Shown here piece after piece: positions 29,751 to 37,276 of a stretch of DNA of 64,000 nucleotides (the first letter of the stretch is position 1; every line of letters starts with the position of its first letter). The stretch comes from Chitinophaga sp. (lineage in GTDB: Bacteria; Bacteroidota; Bacteroidia; Chitinophagales; Chitinophagaceae): NCBI RefSeq assembly GCF_017745275.1, contig NZ_JAGHZS010000012.1, positions 1 to 64,000 on the forward strand, written 5' to 3'. The notes beneath the pieces were generated by a model. It made no database searches. It saw only the letters and a list, made by a program, of their open reading frames with translations, and was not told where the DNA came from. A program made the position numbers and the translations under genes.

Positions 29751-29864
29751 AGCATAAAGCAAAAAGCTATTGAAGCGACTGACAAACGCGAGTAGGTTGT
29801 TATAATACTCACGTTTGTCAGTCGCTTCAATAGCTTTTTGCTTTATGCTTTCCGCTTTATGCTT
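29735..29864. repeat. Class I heptad hairpin repeat
   Basis: The left arm has AAAGCRT/AAAGCAA heptads, then AAAGCTATTGAAGCGACTGA; the right arm mirrors it to 29864. The arms are about 54 bases and nearly perfect, around a tip GAGTA...TACTC. It lies between convergent genes and overlaps the stop codons of both the HTH_34 gene and pdxA. It may end transcription from both sides. Confidence 0.85.
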
Positions 29865-30924
29865 ATTCGGATGCCAATTCAGTTTTCTTCAGTGGGTTCC
29901 GGGTATTTTCTGCGTAGCGTATGCGTTGTTCGAGTATTTCCAGGCAGGTAAAGATGGCTTGTCTGAAGGAATCAGGGTCTGCTACATTTTTGCCGGCAAT
30001 ATCGAAGGCGGTACCATGATCCGGAGAGGTGCGTACAATGCCGAGACCTGCGGTATAGTTGATACCATTGCCGCTAGCCAGTGATTTGAAAGGAATGAGG
30101 CCCTGGTCGTGGTACATGGCCAATACGCCATCAAATTGTTTAAACATTTCACGGGCAAAAAATGCGTCGGCACTATAAGGTCCGAAACACAGTATACCAT
30201 TGCCTTTGGCGTGACGGATAGCTGGAATAATCTGTTCTATTTCTTCGCGTCCTATCAGGCCGTCGTCGCCTGCATGTGGGTTGAGGCCCAGTACTGCGAT
30301 ACGGGGTTGATCTATACCGAAATCTTTTACCAGGCTGTCTTTCATGAGTTGCAGCTTGCCCAGGATATTTTCCTTGGTCACGTATTTGGCTACATCTGCT
30401 AAAGGAACATGTTCGGTGAGCAGGCCTACACGCATGTTGTCGGCGGTCATGAACATAAGTACATCCTTAGCCTGGAAGGCATCCCGCAGGTAAGGGGTAT
30501 GACCGGTATAGTTAAAGTTAGCGCTCTGGATATTATTTTTATGAATGGGAGCAGTTACCAATCCGCTGATATAGCCGTCCTGCATACATTTGATGGCTAC
30601 TTCCAGTGCCCGGGCAGCGTATTTACCCCCGGTTTCATTCAGCACACCCGGCGTGATCTGTACTTCCTCTTCCCAGCAGTTATACACATTTACCTGCTTA
30701 TGATTCAGGCGGGTAAAGTCCTTGATACTCTGGTAATTGAAGTTGTTTTCATTCATCAGCTTCCGGTAAAAGTTGATGGTTTTGTTGGACGCAAAAATCA
30801 CCGGCGTACAAAACTCCATCATACGTGTGTCCATAAACGTTTTGATGATAATTTCTGCGCCAATGCTGTTGATATCGCCAATGGTGATACCTATTACCGG
30901 TTTGTTGGTCTGGGTGGTACTCAT
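29863..30924 (-). CDS. pdxA: 4-hydroxythreonine-4-phosphate dehydrogenase
   Basis: An NAD-dependent, metal-dependent dehydrogenase of the DXP-dependent vitamin B6 (pyridoxal phosphate) pathway. It oxidises and decarboxylates 4-phosphohydroxythreonine. Family marks are visible: the N-terminal GITIGDINSIGAEI (in place of the GDPAGIGPE form, as often seen in Bacteroidota), VTAPIHK, YTGHTPYL, GLNPHAGDDG, YHDQGLIPFK and TSPDHGTAFDIAGK. The last four contribute the metal- and substrate-binding His and Asp residues. The frame opens at 30939, but ATG 30924 (MSTTQTNKPV) is the more usual start and follows the -7 box at 30954-30947 by 22 bases. It is divergent from rsmA, a frequent neighbour. Confidence 0.92.
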   Translation of the reverse strand: MSTTQTNKPVIGITIGDINSIGAEIIIKTFMDTRMMEFCTPVIFASNKTINFYRKLMNENNFNYQSIKDFTRLNHKQVNVYNCWEEEVQITPGVLNETGGKYAARALEVAIKCMQDGYISGLVTAPIHKNNIQSANFNYTGHTPYLRDAFQAKDVLMFMTADNMRVGLLTEHVPLADVAKYVTKENILGKLQLMKDSLVKDFGIDQPRIAVLGLNPHAGDDGLIGREEIEQIIPAIRHAKGNGILCFGPYSADAFFAREMFKQFDGVLAMYHDQGLIPFKSLASGNGINYTAGLGIVRTSPDHGTAFDIAGKNVADPDSFRQAIFTCLEILEQRIRYAENTRNPLKKTELASE

Positions 30925-30946
30925 GCTGTGTTGCCTCAATGAGGGG

Positions 30947-30954
30947 CAAATATA
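30947..30954 (-). promoter_or_regulatory. -7 box of pdxA
   Basis: Reads TATATTTG on the minus strand and matches TAnnTTTG. The predicted leader is about 15 bases. The upstream promoter part falls in the heptad repeat at 30960-31053. Confidence 0.6.
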
Positions 30955-30959
30955 AGCAT

Positions 30960-31053
30960 TTAGCTTTTAGCATTTAGTGGTTAGCTTTTGGCAAATACCG
31001 GGAAGATTAACGTCGCATTTGCTAAAAGCTAACAGCTAAGTGCTAAAAGCTTA
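30960..31053. repeat. Class II heptad hairpin repeat between divergent promoters
   Basis: Left arm 30960-30996 is built of TAGCTTT/TAGCATT/TAGTGGT/TAGCTTT/TGGCAAA heptads. Right arm 31017-31053 is its inverted partner with about five mismatches, and the loop is 20 bases. It fills the gap between the -7 boxes of pdxA (30954-30947, minus) and rsmA (31052-31059, plus). Confidence 0.8.
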
Positions 31054-31059
31054 TCTTTG
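31052..31059 (+). promoter_or_regulatory. -7 box of rsmA
   Basis: TATCTTTG lies 8 bases before the ATG at 31068, so the message would have almost no leader. It abuts the right end of the heptad hairpin. Confidence 0.6.
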
Positions 31060-31067
31060 CATCCTCC

Positions 31068-31823
31068 ATGTATACATTAAAAAAATCTCTCGGCCAGCAT
31101 TTCCTGACGGATGAAAATATTTCCAGGAAAATTGTGGAGTCGTTACCTGTAACCGAAGGCCAGCAAGTGCTGGAAGTGGGCCCTGGTGGGGGTGCCATCA
31201 CAAAATACCTGTTGCAGTTGCCAGGTATTCAATTTAAGGCCATCGAGCTGGATACTGAAAAGGTACAGTTCCTGGAAAAAACTTATCCCGATATCAGGGG
31301 TAAGCTGATCAATGAAAGCATCCTGGATGCCGCCTTACCTTTTGAAGGTCCCTTCCGCCTGATCGGCAACTTCCCTTACAATATTTCTACCCAGATCATG
31401 TTCAAAGTGCTCGATTGGCGCAGCCAGGTGGATGTGGTGGTAGGCATGTTCCAGAAGGAAGTAGCCCAGCGTATTGCTGCCCCGCATGGCAATAAGGAAT
31501 ATGGTATCCTGAGCGTGTTGTTACAAGCATATTATAAAATCGAATATTTATTTGAAGTACACGAAAATTGCTTCAATCCGCCCCCTAAAGTGAAATCTGC
31601 CGTAATCCGCCTTACCAGGCTGGAACAACCGGCTGATATTGCCTCTGAACGCAAATTTTTTGTATTGGTGAAAACAGCCTTCGGACAACGACGCAAGCAA
31701 TTGCGTAATCCGCTGAAGACCATGTTTGATAAGGAACTGTTAGCACAGGATCCCATCTTTACAAAAAGAGCGGAAGAGTTGAGTGTGGCCGATTTTGCAG
31801 CATTATCCCATAAGATGATATGA
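31068..31823 (+). CDS. rsmA: 16S rRNA (adenine1518-N6/adenine1519-N6) dimethyltransferase
   Basis: KsgA/RsmA adds two methyl groups to each of two adjacent adenosines near the 3' end of 16S rRNA, a late step in small-subunit assembly. The frame starts KKSLGQHFLTDENI, the family start motif. The SAM-binding EVGPGGGAITKYLL is near residue 37, the catalytic NFPYNIST (NLPY-type motif) near residue 101, and the C-terminal domain carries FNPPPKVKSAVIRL. At 251 residues it is of normal length. The next gene overlaps its stop by four bases (ATGA), so translation is likely coupled. Confidence 0.95.
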   Translation: MYTLKKSLGQHFLTDENISRKIVESLPVTEGQQVLEVGPGGGAITKYLLQLPGIQFKAIELDTEKVQFLEKTYPDIRGKLINESILDAALPFEGPFRLIGNFPYNISTQIMFKVLDWRSQVDVVVGMFQKEVAQRIAAPHGNKEYGILSVLLQAYYKIEYLFEVHENCFNPPPKVKSAVIRLTRLEQPADIASERKFFVLVKTAFGQRRKQLRNPLKTMFDKELLAQDPIFTKRAEELSVADFAALSHKMI

Positions 31824-32749
31824 GCAGGAAAGTATTAGTTACCGCAAAAACACACCCGTATTTGATAGACCAGCTGGAAAGCAAAGGATTTGATGTTATT
31901 TACCAGCCGGGCATTACGTATGATGAAGTATACAGCACCATTCATGATTGTGTGGGACTGATTGTGACTACCCGTATCCGGGTAGATAAATATATCCTGG
32001 ATCACGCTACCTCCCTGCAGTGGATTGGACGTTTAGGCTCAGGCATGGAGCTGATAGATGTACCTTATGCAGAAAGCAAAGGGATTCACTGTGTGAGCAG
32101 TCCTGAAGGTAACCGGGATGCAGTAGGGGAGCAGGCCGTTGGCATGCTGCTTTGCCTGTTGAACAATGTGCTGAAAAGTAACCTGGAGCTAAGGAATGGC
32201 ATCTGGGAGCGGGATGGCAACCGGGGCTATGAGTTGAATGGAAAAACCGTAGGGATTATTGGTTATGGTAATACCGGTAGCACCTTTGCGCATAAATTGC
32301 AGGGGTTTGATGTGAATATCCTGGCATACGATAAGTATAAAACCGGGTTTGGTACTGCTGCCGTGAAAGAAGCTACTATGGAGGATATCTTCCGGCAGGC
32401 GGATGTAGTAAGTGTACATCTGCCCTTAACAGCAGAAACAAAACACCTGGCTAATGCGGCCTTCTTTGCCGCCTTTGCTCGCCCGGTGTGGTTCATGAAT
32501 ACTGCCAGGGGGAAGCTGGTGAATACACCAGACCTGATAGCGGCGCTGGAAAACGGTGTGATAGCAGGGGCTTGCCTGGATGTATTGGAAAACGAAAAAC
32601 CGGATACATATACCGAAGTTGAAAAAGCGCAATTAGCGTGGCTGTTGAAGGCGCCTAATGTGGTGGTAACCCCGCATATTGCTGGTTATTCCCACCAGGC
32701 GAGTATTAAAATGGCCCGCATTGTATTAGAGAAATTAAACATTTTATAA
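31820..32749 (+). CDS. D-2-hydroxyacid dehydrogenase family protein
   Basis: An NAD(P)-dependent oxidoreductase of the phosphoglycerate/lactate dehydrogenase type, 309 residues. The Rossmann motif is GIIGYGNTGSTFAHKL (residues ~147-162), the catalytic Arg lies in NTARGKLVNT, the Glu in the CLDVLENE region and the catalytic His in VVTPHIAGYS. It lacks the C-terminal ACT domain of long SerA forms. The substrate (3-phosphoglycerate or another 2-hydroxyacid) cannot be fixed from sequence. Its ATG overlaps the rsmA stop. Confidence 0.88.
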   Translation: MSRKVLVTAKTHPYLIDQLESKGFDVIYQPGITYDEVYSTIHDCVGLIVTTRIRVDKYILDHATSLQWIGRLGSGMELIDVPYAESKGIHCVSSPEGNRDAVGEQAVGMLLCLLNNVLKSNLELRNGIWERDGNRGYELNGKTVGIIGYGNTGSTFAHKLQGFDVNILAYDKYKTGFGTAAVKEATMEDIFRQADVVSVHLPLTAETKHLANAAFFAAFARPVWFMNTARGKLVNTPDLIAALENGVIAGACLDVLENEKPDTYTEVEKAQLAWLLKAPNVVVTPHIAGYSHQASIKMARIVLEKLNIL

Positions 32750-32844
32750 ACCTGTCAAGCAGGTGGTGGTTTCTGAGGTAAATAATTGATTTTCAATTTA
32801 TTTATCTCAGAAATAAGGCCCTTTTTTCTTTATAGGAAATTCAT

Positions 32845-32852
32845 TATATTTG
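32845..32852 (+). promoter_or_regulatory. -7 box of greA
   Basis: TATATTTG matches TAnnTTTG; a T-rich stretch replaces the -33 box. The start of transcription should fall near 32859, so the hairpin at 32870-32895 is inside the leader. Confidence 0.6.
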
Positions 32853-32869
32853 CGATAATACCAGTAAAC

Positions 32870-32906
32870 AACGCTTCTGTGCAAATGGAGGCGTTGATTT
32901 TTTTTT
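32870..32906 (+). terminator. Terminator-like hairpin in the greA leader (possible attenuator)
   Basis: AACGCTTC (32870-32877) pairs with GAGGCGTT (32888-32895, one G-U) around a 10-base loop. GA and nine T follow. It lies between the -7 box and the greA ATG, so many transcripts may stop here as RNAs of about 45 bases. Confidence 0.65.
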
Positions 32907-32934
32907 CTTATAACCACAAAAAACACAACAGGTT

Positions 32935-33408
32935 ATGTCTGGCATAAATTATATAACGAAGGAAACCCTGGATCAGATGATGAATGAACTGACCCAACTT
33001 AAAACCAAGGGTCGGGCTGAAATTGCGCGTGCTATTTCAGAGGCCAGGGAAAAGGGAGACTTGAAGGAAAATGCCGAATATGATGCCGCCAAGGAAGCAC
33101 AGGGTTTGCATGAAGCTAAGATTGCCACACTTGAAAGTGCGATAGCTACCTCACGTATTGTGAGTGCAGATGCGATAGATACTTCTAAAGTATCTATTCT
33201 GTGTAAAGTAACTATTACCAATGTAGCTAATAAAAAGACAGTTACTTACCAGATAGTTTCTGAAACAGAGGCCGATCTTAAAGCGGGCAAAATTTCTGTT
33301 ACTTCACCTATTGGAAAAGGCTTACTAGGAAAGCATGTAGGAGATGTGGCCGAAGTACAGGCGCCAAATGGACAGATTAAATTTAAGATTGATAGTATTA
33401 CTGCTTAA
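32935..33408 (+). CDS. greA: Transcription elongation factor GreA
   Basis: It binds the secondary channel of RNA polymerase and stimulates cleavage of backtracked transcripts. The N-terminal coiled coil (residues ~1-75) carries the acidic tip GDLKENAEYD, with Asp42 and Glu45 in the catalytic positions. The C-terminal FKBP-like domain ends with SPIGKGLLGKHVGDVAEVQ. At 157 residues it has the standard length. Its leader contains a terminator-like hairpin, so it may be controlled by attenuation; an intrinsic terminator follows it. Confidence 0.96.
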   Translation: MSGINYITKETLDQMMNELTQLKTKGRAEIARAISEAREKGDLKENAEYDAAKEAQGLHEAKIATLESAIATSRIVSADAIDTSKVSILCKVTITNVANKKTVTYQIVSETEADLKAGKISVTSPIGKGLLGKHVGDVAEVQAPNGQIKFKIDSITA

Positions 33409-33440
33409 CCGGTACTGCTACTTTTTAATGATATTTGCAG

Positions 33441-33467
33441 GGGTTGCATTCATTTGCAACCCTTTTT
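33441..33467 (+). terminator. Intrinsic terminator after greA
   Basis: GGGTTGCA (33441-33448), loop TTCATT, TGCAACCC (33455-33462), then TTTTT and further T-rich sequence. Confidence 0.88.
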
Positions 33468-33498
33468 ATTTTTACTTTGGTAATAAGAAATAACGACT

Positions 33499-33888
33499 AT
33501 GACCATCTTCACGAAAATCATCAAAGGTGAAATTCCGAGTTATAAGATAGCGGAGAATGAACATTTTTATGCCTTCCTGGATATTTTCCCGTTGGTAAAA
33601 GGGCATACCCTGGTAATTCCCAAAGTGGAAACAGATAAGTTTTTTGATGTTTCGGACGATCTGATGAAGGAGTGGCTATTGTTTGCCAAGCCTATTGCAC
33701 ATGCCATAGAGAAAGTCGTTCCCTGTAATCGTGTAGGCGTGAGTGTGGTAGGGCTGGAAGTTCCACATGCACATATGCATCTCATCCCGATTAACTCGGC
33801 TGACGACCTGAATTTTTCCCGTAGTAAGCTGAAGCTGTCTGCAGAAGAATTTAAGGAGATACAGTCACAAATTGTAGCTGCTTTATAA
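33499..33888 (+). CDS. HIT family nucleotide-binding protein (HinT-like)
   Basis: A small phosphoramidase-type protein that hydrolyses or binds nucleotide conjugates in the cytoplasm. The histidine triad is His90-Ala-His92-Met-His94, preceded by the family segments FTKIIKGEIPSYK and KGHTLVIPK. The length of 129 residues is typical. It is convergent with the response regulator gene that ends only 5 bases away, and no terminator separates them. Confidence 0.92.
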   Translation: MTIFTKIIKGEIPSYKIAENEHFYAFLDIFPLVKGHTLVIPKVETDKFFDVSDDLMKEWLLFAKPIAHAIEKVVPCNRVGVSVVGLEVPHAHMHLIPINSADDLNFSRSKLKLSAEEFKEIQSQIVAAL

Positions 33889-33893
33889 GCGTA

Positions 33894-34592
33894 TTACCGG
33901 GGAGGGGGAACATTAAACCGGAAGCCCACCCCGTGTACTGTTTCCAGTTTAATTTGTGGATCTGATTTGAAATGTTTCCGTAGTTTGGTAATGAAAACAT
34001 CCATACTACGTCCGAGGAAGTAGTCGTCTTTTCCCCATACATTGGAAAGAATGTCTTCTCTTTTAAGTGTTTTATTGGGATTATTACAGAAGTATTTCAA
34101 CAGGTCTGCTTCTTTCTGTGTTACCGAAATAGACACATCTCCATTGGTAGTAAAGAGCCGAAGATCATCATAATCAAAGGTGAGCAGTCCGATAGCAAAC
34201 TGGTTGGACTTGTCTTTACCGCGGCCCATGGTGCGTTTCAGGAACACTTCAATACGGAGTATTAACTCCTGCATACTGAAAGGTTTGCTGATATAATCAT
34301 CCGCTCCTGTTTGGAGACCTGCTATTCTGTCTTCTTTTTCATTTTTGGAAGTGAGGAATAATATAGGAACGTGGTCGTTTAGTTCGCGGATTTGCTGCGC
34401 CAGTTGTAGTCCGTCTTTTTTGGGCATCATCACATCCAGTAAGCAAATATCAAAAGAGCGTAGCTGAAACTGCTCCCATGCCGCCTGGCCGTCTATACTG
34501 TGCACTACATCATAACCCGCTTCTTCCAATCGTTTTTTCGTAACCGCACCAATATTTTGATCATCTTCCACCAATAGGATTCTTGCTTTCAT
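33894..34592 (-). CDS. Orphan OmpR-family response regulator
   Basis: A 232-residue two-component regulator. The receiver domain has acidic residues in LLVEDD (Asp10/11), phosphoacceptor Asp53 in CLLDVMMP, and the conserved Lys in ISKPF. The C-terminal winged helix has ADLLKYFCNNPNKTLKRED and the recognition helix GRSMDVFITKLRKHF. I chose ATG 34592 (MKARILLVEDD); the frame open to 34658 adds residues foreign to the family. No histidine kinase is adjacent. It is closely related in pattern to the regulator at 37277-37987, for example sharing ADDYISKPF and GRSMDV. Confidence 0.92.
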   Translation of the reverse strand: MKARILLVEDDQNIGAVTKKRLEEAGYDVVHSIDGQAAWEQFQLRSFDICLLDVMMPKKDGLQLAQQIRELNDHVPILFLTSKNEKEDRIAGLQTGADDYISKPFSMQELILRIEVFLKRTMGRGKDKSNQFAIGLLTFDYDDLRLFTTNGDVSISVTQKEADLLKYFCNNPNKTLKREDILSNVWGKDDYFLGRSMDVFITKLRKHFKSDPQIKLETVHGVGFRFNVPPPR

Positions 34593-34775
34593 ATCTGCCT
34601 GATGCTGATTAATATAAAAAAGCTTGTTATATAACCTGTCAATAACAATGATGGTCACTTTTCATAGTTAAGCTATGATCCGGTCTCTTGCCGGTAGCTT
34701 TAATTGGGTTGCTGAATTTCAACCAAAGTAACTACAATTTACGGATTTATGAAATAACCTTTCGCCTGTTTGTTT

Positions 34776-35336
34776 TTACCGGGTAATCCTTTCGGGGTGT
34801 TGCTGCAGGAATTGATCCCAACCTTTCGCTTTGCTGATGCCTGCAAGCGGATTAGCTTCCTGGTAAAAATGGCACACCGCTACAGCCAGCGCATCTGTAG
34901 CATCAAGGTAATCAGGACGTTCCGGGATGCTGAGAATACGCTGCAGCATCAGCCACACTTGCTCTTTATCTGCGTTACCATTACCAGTAACGGATTGCTT
35001 TACTTTTTTGGGAGAATATTCTGTTACTGCCAGGCCTCCCTGAATGGCGGCTGCAATGGCCACTCCCTGGGCACGCCCGAGTTTGAGCATACTTTGTACA
35101 TTCTTTCCAAAAAAAGGTGCTTCAATCGCAAAACTGCTGGGTTTGTGCTCCTGTATAAGTTCCTGTACCCTTGTGTGAATCAGTTGTAGTCGTTCATAGT
35201 GGTCTTTAAATTTGGATAGCTTCAGGACATCCATCTCCAGGAGACGGGCTTTTTTCCCTTCTATAAGTATAAGCCCATAGCCCATTACGAGGGTACCGGG
35301 GTCAATGCCGAGAATTATTTTTGACTTGTTTGCCAA
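34776..35336 (-). CDS. ruvC: Holliday junction endodeoxyribonuclease RuvC
   Basis: It cuts Holliday junctions during recombination repair, working with RuvAB. The 186-residue RNase H-like fold shows catalytic Asp12 in GIDPGTLVMGYG, Glu in FAIEAPFF and Asp in YLDATDALAVAVCH. The length is close to the usual 160-190 residues. ruvB lies 2.8 kb away on the same strand but not in an operon with it. The -7 box for ruvC lies inside the first codons of the divergent flippase gene. Confidence 0.95.
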   Translation of the reverse strand: MANKSKIILGIDPGTLVMGYGLILIEGKKARLLEMDVLKLSKFKDHYERLQLIHTRVQELIQEHKPSSFAIEAPFFGKNVQSMLKLGRAQGVAIAAAIQGGLAVTEYSPKKVKQSVTGNGNADKEQVWLMLQRILSIPERPDYLDATDALAVAVCHFYQEANPLAGISKAKGWDQFLQQHPERITR

Positions 35337-35352
35337 CCACAGTTTATTTTTG
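35320..35352 (+). promoter_or_regulatory. Promoter of the flippase-like gene, inside the ruvC 5' end
   Basis: TTTG (35320-35323), 21-base spacer, TATTTTTG (35345-35352). Transcription would begin near 35359, ruling out starts of the flippase gene before about 35360. Confidence 0.55.
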
Positions 35353-35367
35353 CCAAAATTTGACTAT

Positions 35368-36357
35368 CTGAACAAAAGTACCAAAATAATTCTCAATTAC
35401 TTATTAGGGGCAGGGCTTTTTACCTGGTTGGCTTATTCTATCTATTCACAGTTAAAGCACCGGGATAACCTCCAGGTTTCTCTTCAGCACATGTGGGAAA
35501 CACTGCAGGAAAAAGGCTGGGTAGGGATTTTCCTGGTAGTGGTGCTCATGCTTTTTAACTGGGGGCTGGAAGCCCGCAAATGGCAGAAGTTAGTGGCACC
35601 ACTGGAATCTGTGTCTTTTCCAAGAGCCTTCAGCGCCATTCTTTCGGGAGTGTCTTTATCTATTAATACCCCAAATCGTGTAGGCGAGTACGGTGGACGC
35701 ATCCTTTATCTTCAAAATGAGAATAAGCTGAAAGCCATTGCAGCCACTATTGTTGGAAGCTTTAGCCAGTTGATAGTGACTATTATCTTTGGGTTAATTG
35801 GTTTACTATACTATATCAACAACTTCGCGCTGGCAAAGGAAGGCGCTTTCCTGAACCCTTCCGCCTGGCAGAAAATAATCCTGATTGCCGGTATACTTAT
35901 TTGTGGCCTGACGATATTGTTATATTTTCGGTTACAAATTATTCTGTCTGTATTTGAAAAGGTGCCTTTTTTGAAAAAAGCAAAGGCGTTTGTTCAAATT
36001 ATAGTGCAATACTCATCCGGCGAATTGTGTTACCTGTTGCTGCTTTCAGCCTTCCGGTATATAGTCTTCTCGGCACAGTATTTGATTTTGTTGGACGCAC
36101 TTGGCATGGAGTTTATGTGGTGGCAGGCTTTCCTATTGAACAGCGTAATTTACCTGGTAATGGCTGGCGTTCCTACCATCGCCATCGCAGAATTGGGGGT
36201 ACGTGGAAAAGTGAGTATCTTTTTCCTTGGTTTGTTGAGCTCCAATACCATGGCCATTATTGCTGCCACAGTAGGGATATGGCTGATTAACCTGGTAGTG
36301 CCCGCCGTTTTGGGGAGTGTATTGTTGTTAGGAGTAAAAATTTTTAAGGAAAAATAG
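35368..36357 (+). CDS. Flippase-like / lysylphosphatidylglycerol synthase TM-domain protein
   Basis: An integral membrane protein of the UPF0104/LPG-synthase TM family with about eight hydrophobic segments. Family marks are RVGEYGGRILYL (residues ~110-121) and a C-terminal AELGVRGKVSIFF. No synthase domain is attached, so a lipid flippase-like role is possible but unproven. The frame is open from 35305, but that region is ruvC and promoter sequence. The natural N-terminus (NKSTKIILNYLLGAG) begins at a CTG codon, 35368, with TTG 35350 as an alternative; no ATG or GTG is available. A DUF3108 gene follows after 9 bases, probably in the same operon. Confidence 0.82.
   Translation: MNKSTKIILNYLLGAGLFTWLAYSIYSQLKHRDNLQVSLQHMWETLQEKGWVGIFLVVVLMLFNWGLEARKWQKLVAPLESVSFPRAFSAILSGVSLSINTPNRVGEYGGRILYLQNENKLKAIAATIVGSFSQLIVTIIFGLIGLLYYINNFALAKEGAFLNPSAWQKIILIAGILICGLTILLYFRLQIILSVFEKVPFLKKAKAFVQIIVQYSSGELCYLLLLSAFRYIVFSAQYLILLDALGMEFMWWQAFLLNSVIYLVMAGVPTIAIAELGVRGKVSIFFLGLLSSNTMAIIAATVGIWLINLVVPAVLGSVLLLGVKIFKEK
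35373..35380 (-). promoter_or_regulatory. -7 box of ruvC
   Basis: Reads TACTTTTG on the minus strand (TAnnTTTG). The leader to the ruvC ATG (35336) would be about 30 bases. It overlaps the start of the flippase reading frame. Confidence 0.45.
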
Positions 36358-36366
36358 CTTCCACCA

Positions 36367-37158
36367 ATGAAGTATCTGCTACTATTTATCTTATGGCTCT
36401 CCTGTATTCAACGTGTTGAAGCGCAAACTGATTTCTGCTCCATTCGTAACACCAGCTTTAATGCCGGCGAAAGCATCACCCTGAAAGTATTCTATAACCT
36501 TGGTAAAATGTATGTAGGCGCCGGGGAAGCTACTTTTAATGTAGGCCTCGAACGCTTCGCCAACCGCGATGTATACCACGTAGTAGGAGATGGTAAAACC
36601 TACCGGGCATACGACTGGATCTTTAAAGTGCGGGATAAATACGAAAGCTATATCGACACTGCCACCATGCAACCCCTGAAGTTTATCCGTAACGTAAATG
36701 AAGGCGGTTACAAAATCTTTAATAACGTGGTGTTTAACCAGGCCGCCCATCAGGCCATCAGTACCAACGGTACCTTTACCGTACCTCCTTGTGTACAGGA
36801 CGTTATCAGCGCCATCTATTACGCCCGTAACATCAATTTCGATAAATACGTGGCCGGCGATAAAATACCTTTTGCCATGTTCCTGGACGACCAGGTATAT
36901 AATATCTATATCCGGTACATGGGCAAAGAAGAGATCAATACCAAGTTTGGAAAGTTCCGTGCTATCAAATTCAAACCACTCCTGATCAAAGGAACCATCT
37001 TCGAAGGCGGGGAAAAAATGACCGTATGGGTGAGCGATGATGCGAATAAAGTGCCTTTACGTATAGAAAGCCCCATCTCTGTAGGTAATATTGTGGTAGA
37101 TATGGTCAATTACAGTAACCTCCGTTATCCCTTTACATCACTGCTGAGTAAGAAATAA
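36367..37158 (+). CDS. DUF3108 domain-containing exported protein
   Basis: A 263-residue protein with a signal peptide ending near VEAQ (residue 20). The rest is a beta-rich DUF3108 domain, with the recognisable starts SFNAGESITLKVFYNLG and KMYVGAGEATF and the later DDANKVPLRIESPISVGNI. Proteins of this family are periplasmic or outer-membrane associated and have no defined biochemical role. It lies 9 bases after the flippase-like gene, hinting at a shared envelope function. Confidence 0.87.
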   Translation: MKYLLLFILWLSCIQRVEAQTDFCSIRNTSFNAGESITLKVFYNLGKMYVGAGEATFNVGLERFANRDVYHVVGDGKTYRAYDWIFKVRDKYESYIDTATMQPLKFIRNVNEGGYKIFNNVVFNQAAHQAISTNGTFTVPPCVQDVISAIYYARNINFDKYVAGDKIPFAMFLDDQVYNIYIRYMGKEEINTKFGKFRAIKFKPLLIKGTIFEGGEKMTVWVSDDANKVPLRIESPISVGNIVVDMVNYSNLRYPFTSLLSKK

Positions 37159-37252
37159 CCCGTATTCCGGGCTTATCATAGTAATAGTTTTAACAATTCA
37201 TTTGACCGGTGGCCCCTAAATTTTACCGACCTTTCGTGCCGCAGAAAAACTT

Positions 37253-37260
37253 TATATTTG
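37253..37260 (+). promoter_or_regulatory. -7 box of the second response regulator
   Basis: TATATTTG matches TAnnTTTG and lies 17 bases before the ATG at 37277. A weak TTTC stands in the -33 region. Confidence 0.6.
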
Positions 37261-37276
37261 TTATAATCAATCCTTT

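Noticed and set aside
29815..30942. Plus-strand frames over pdxA (89-177 codons)
   Set aside because: They overlap pdxA fully, and the first begins in hairpin repeat sequence.
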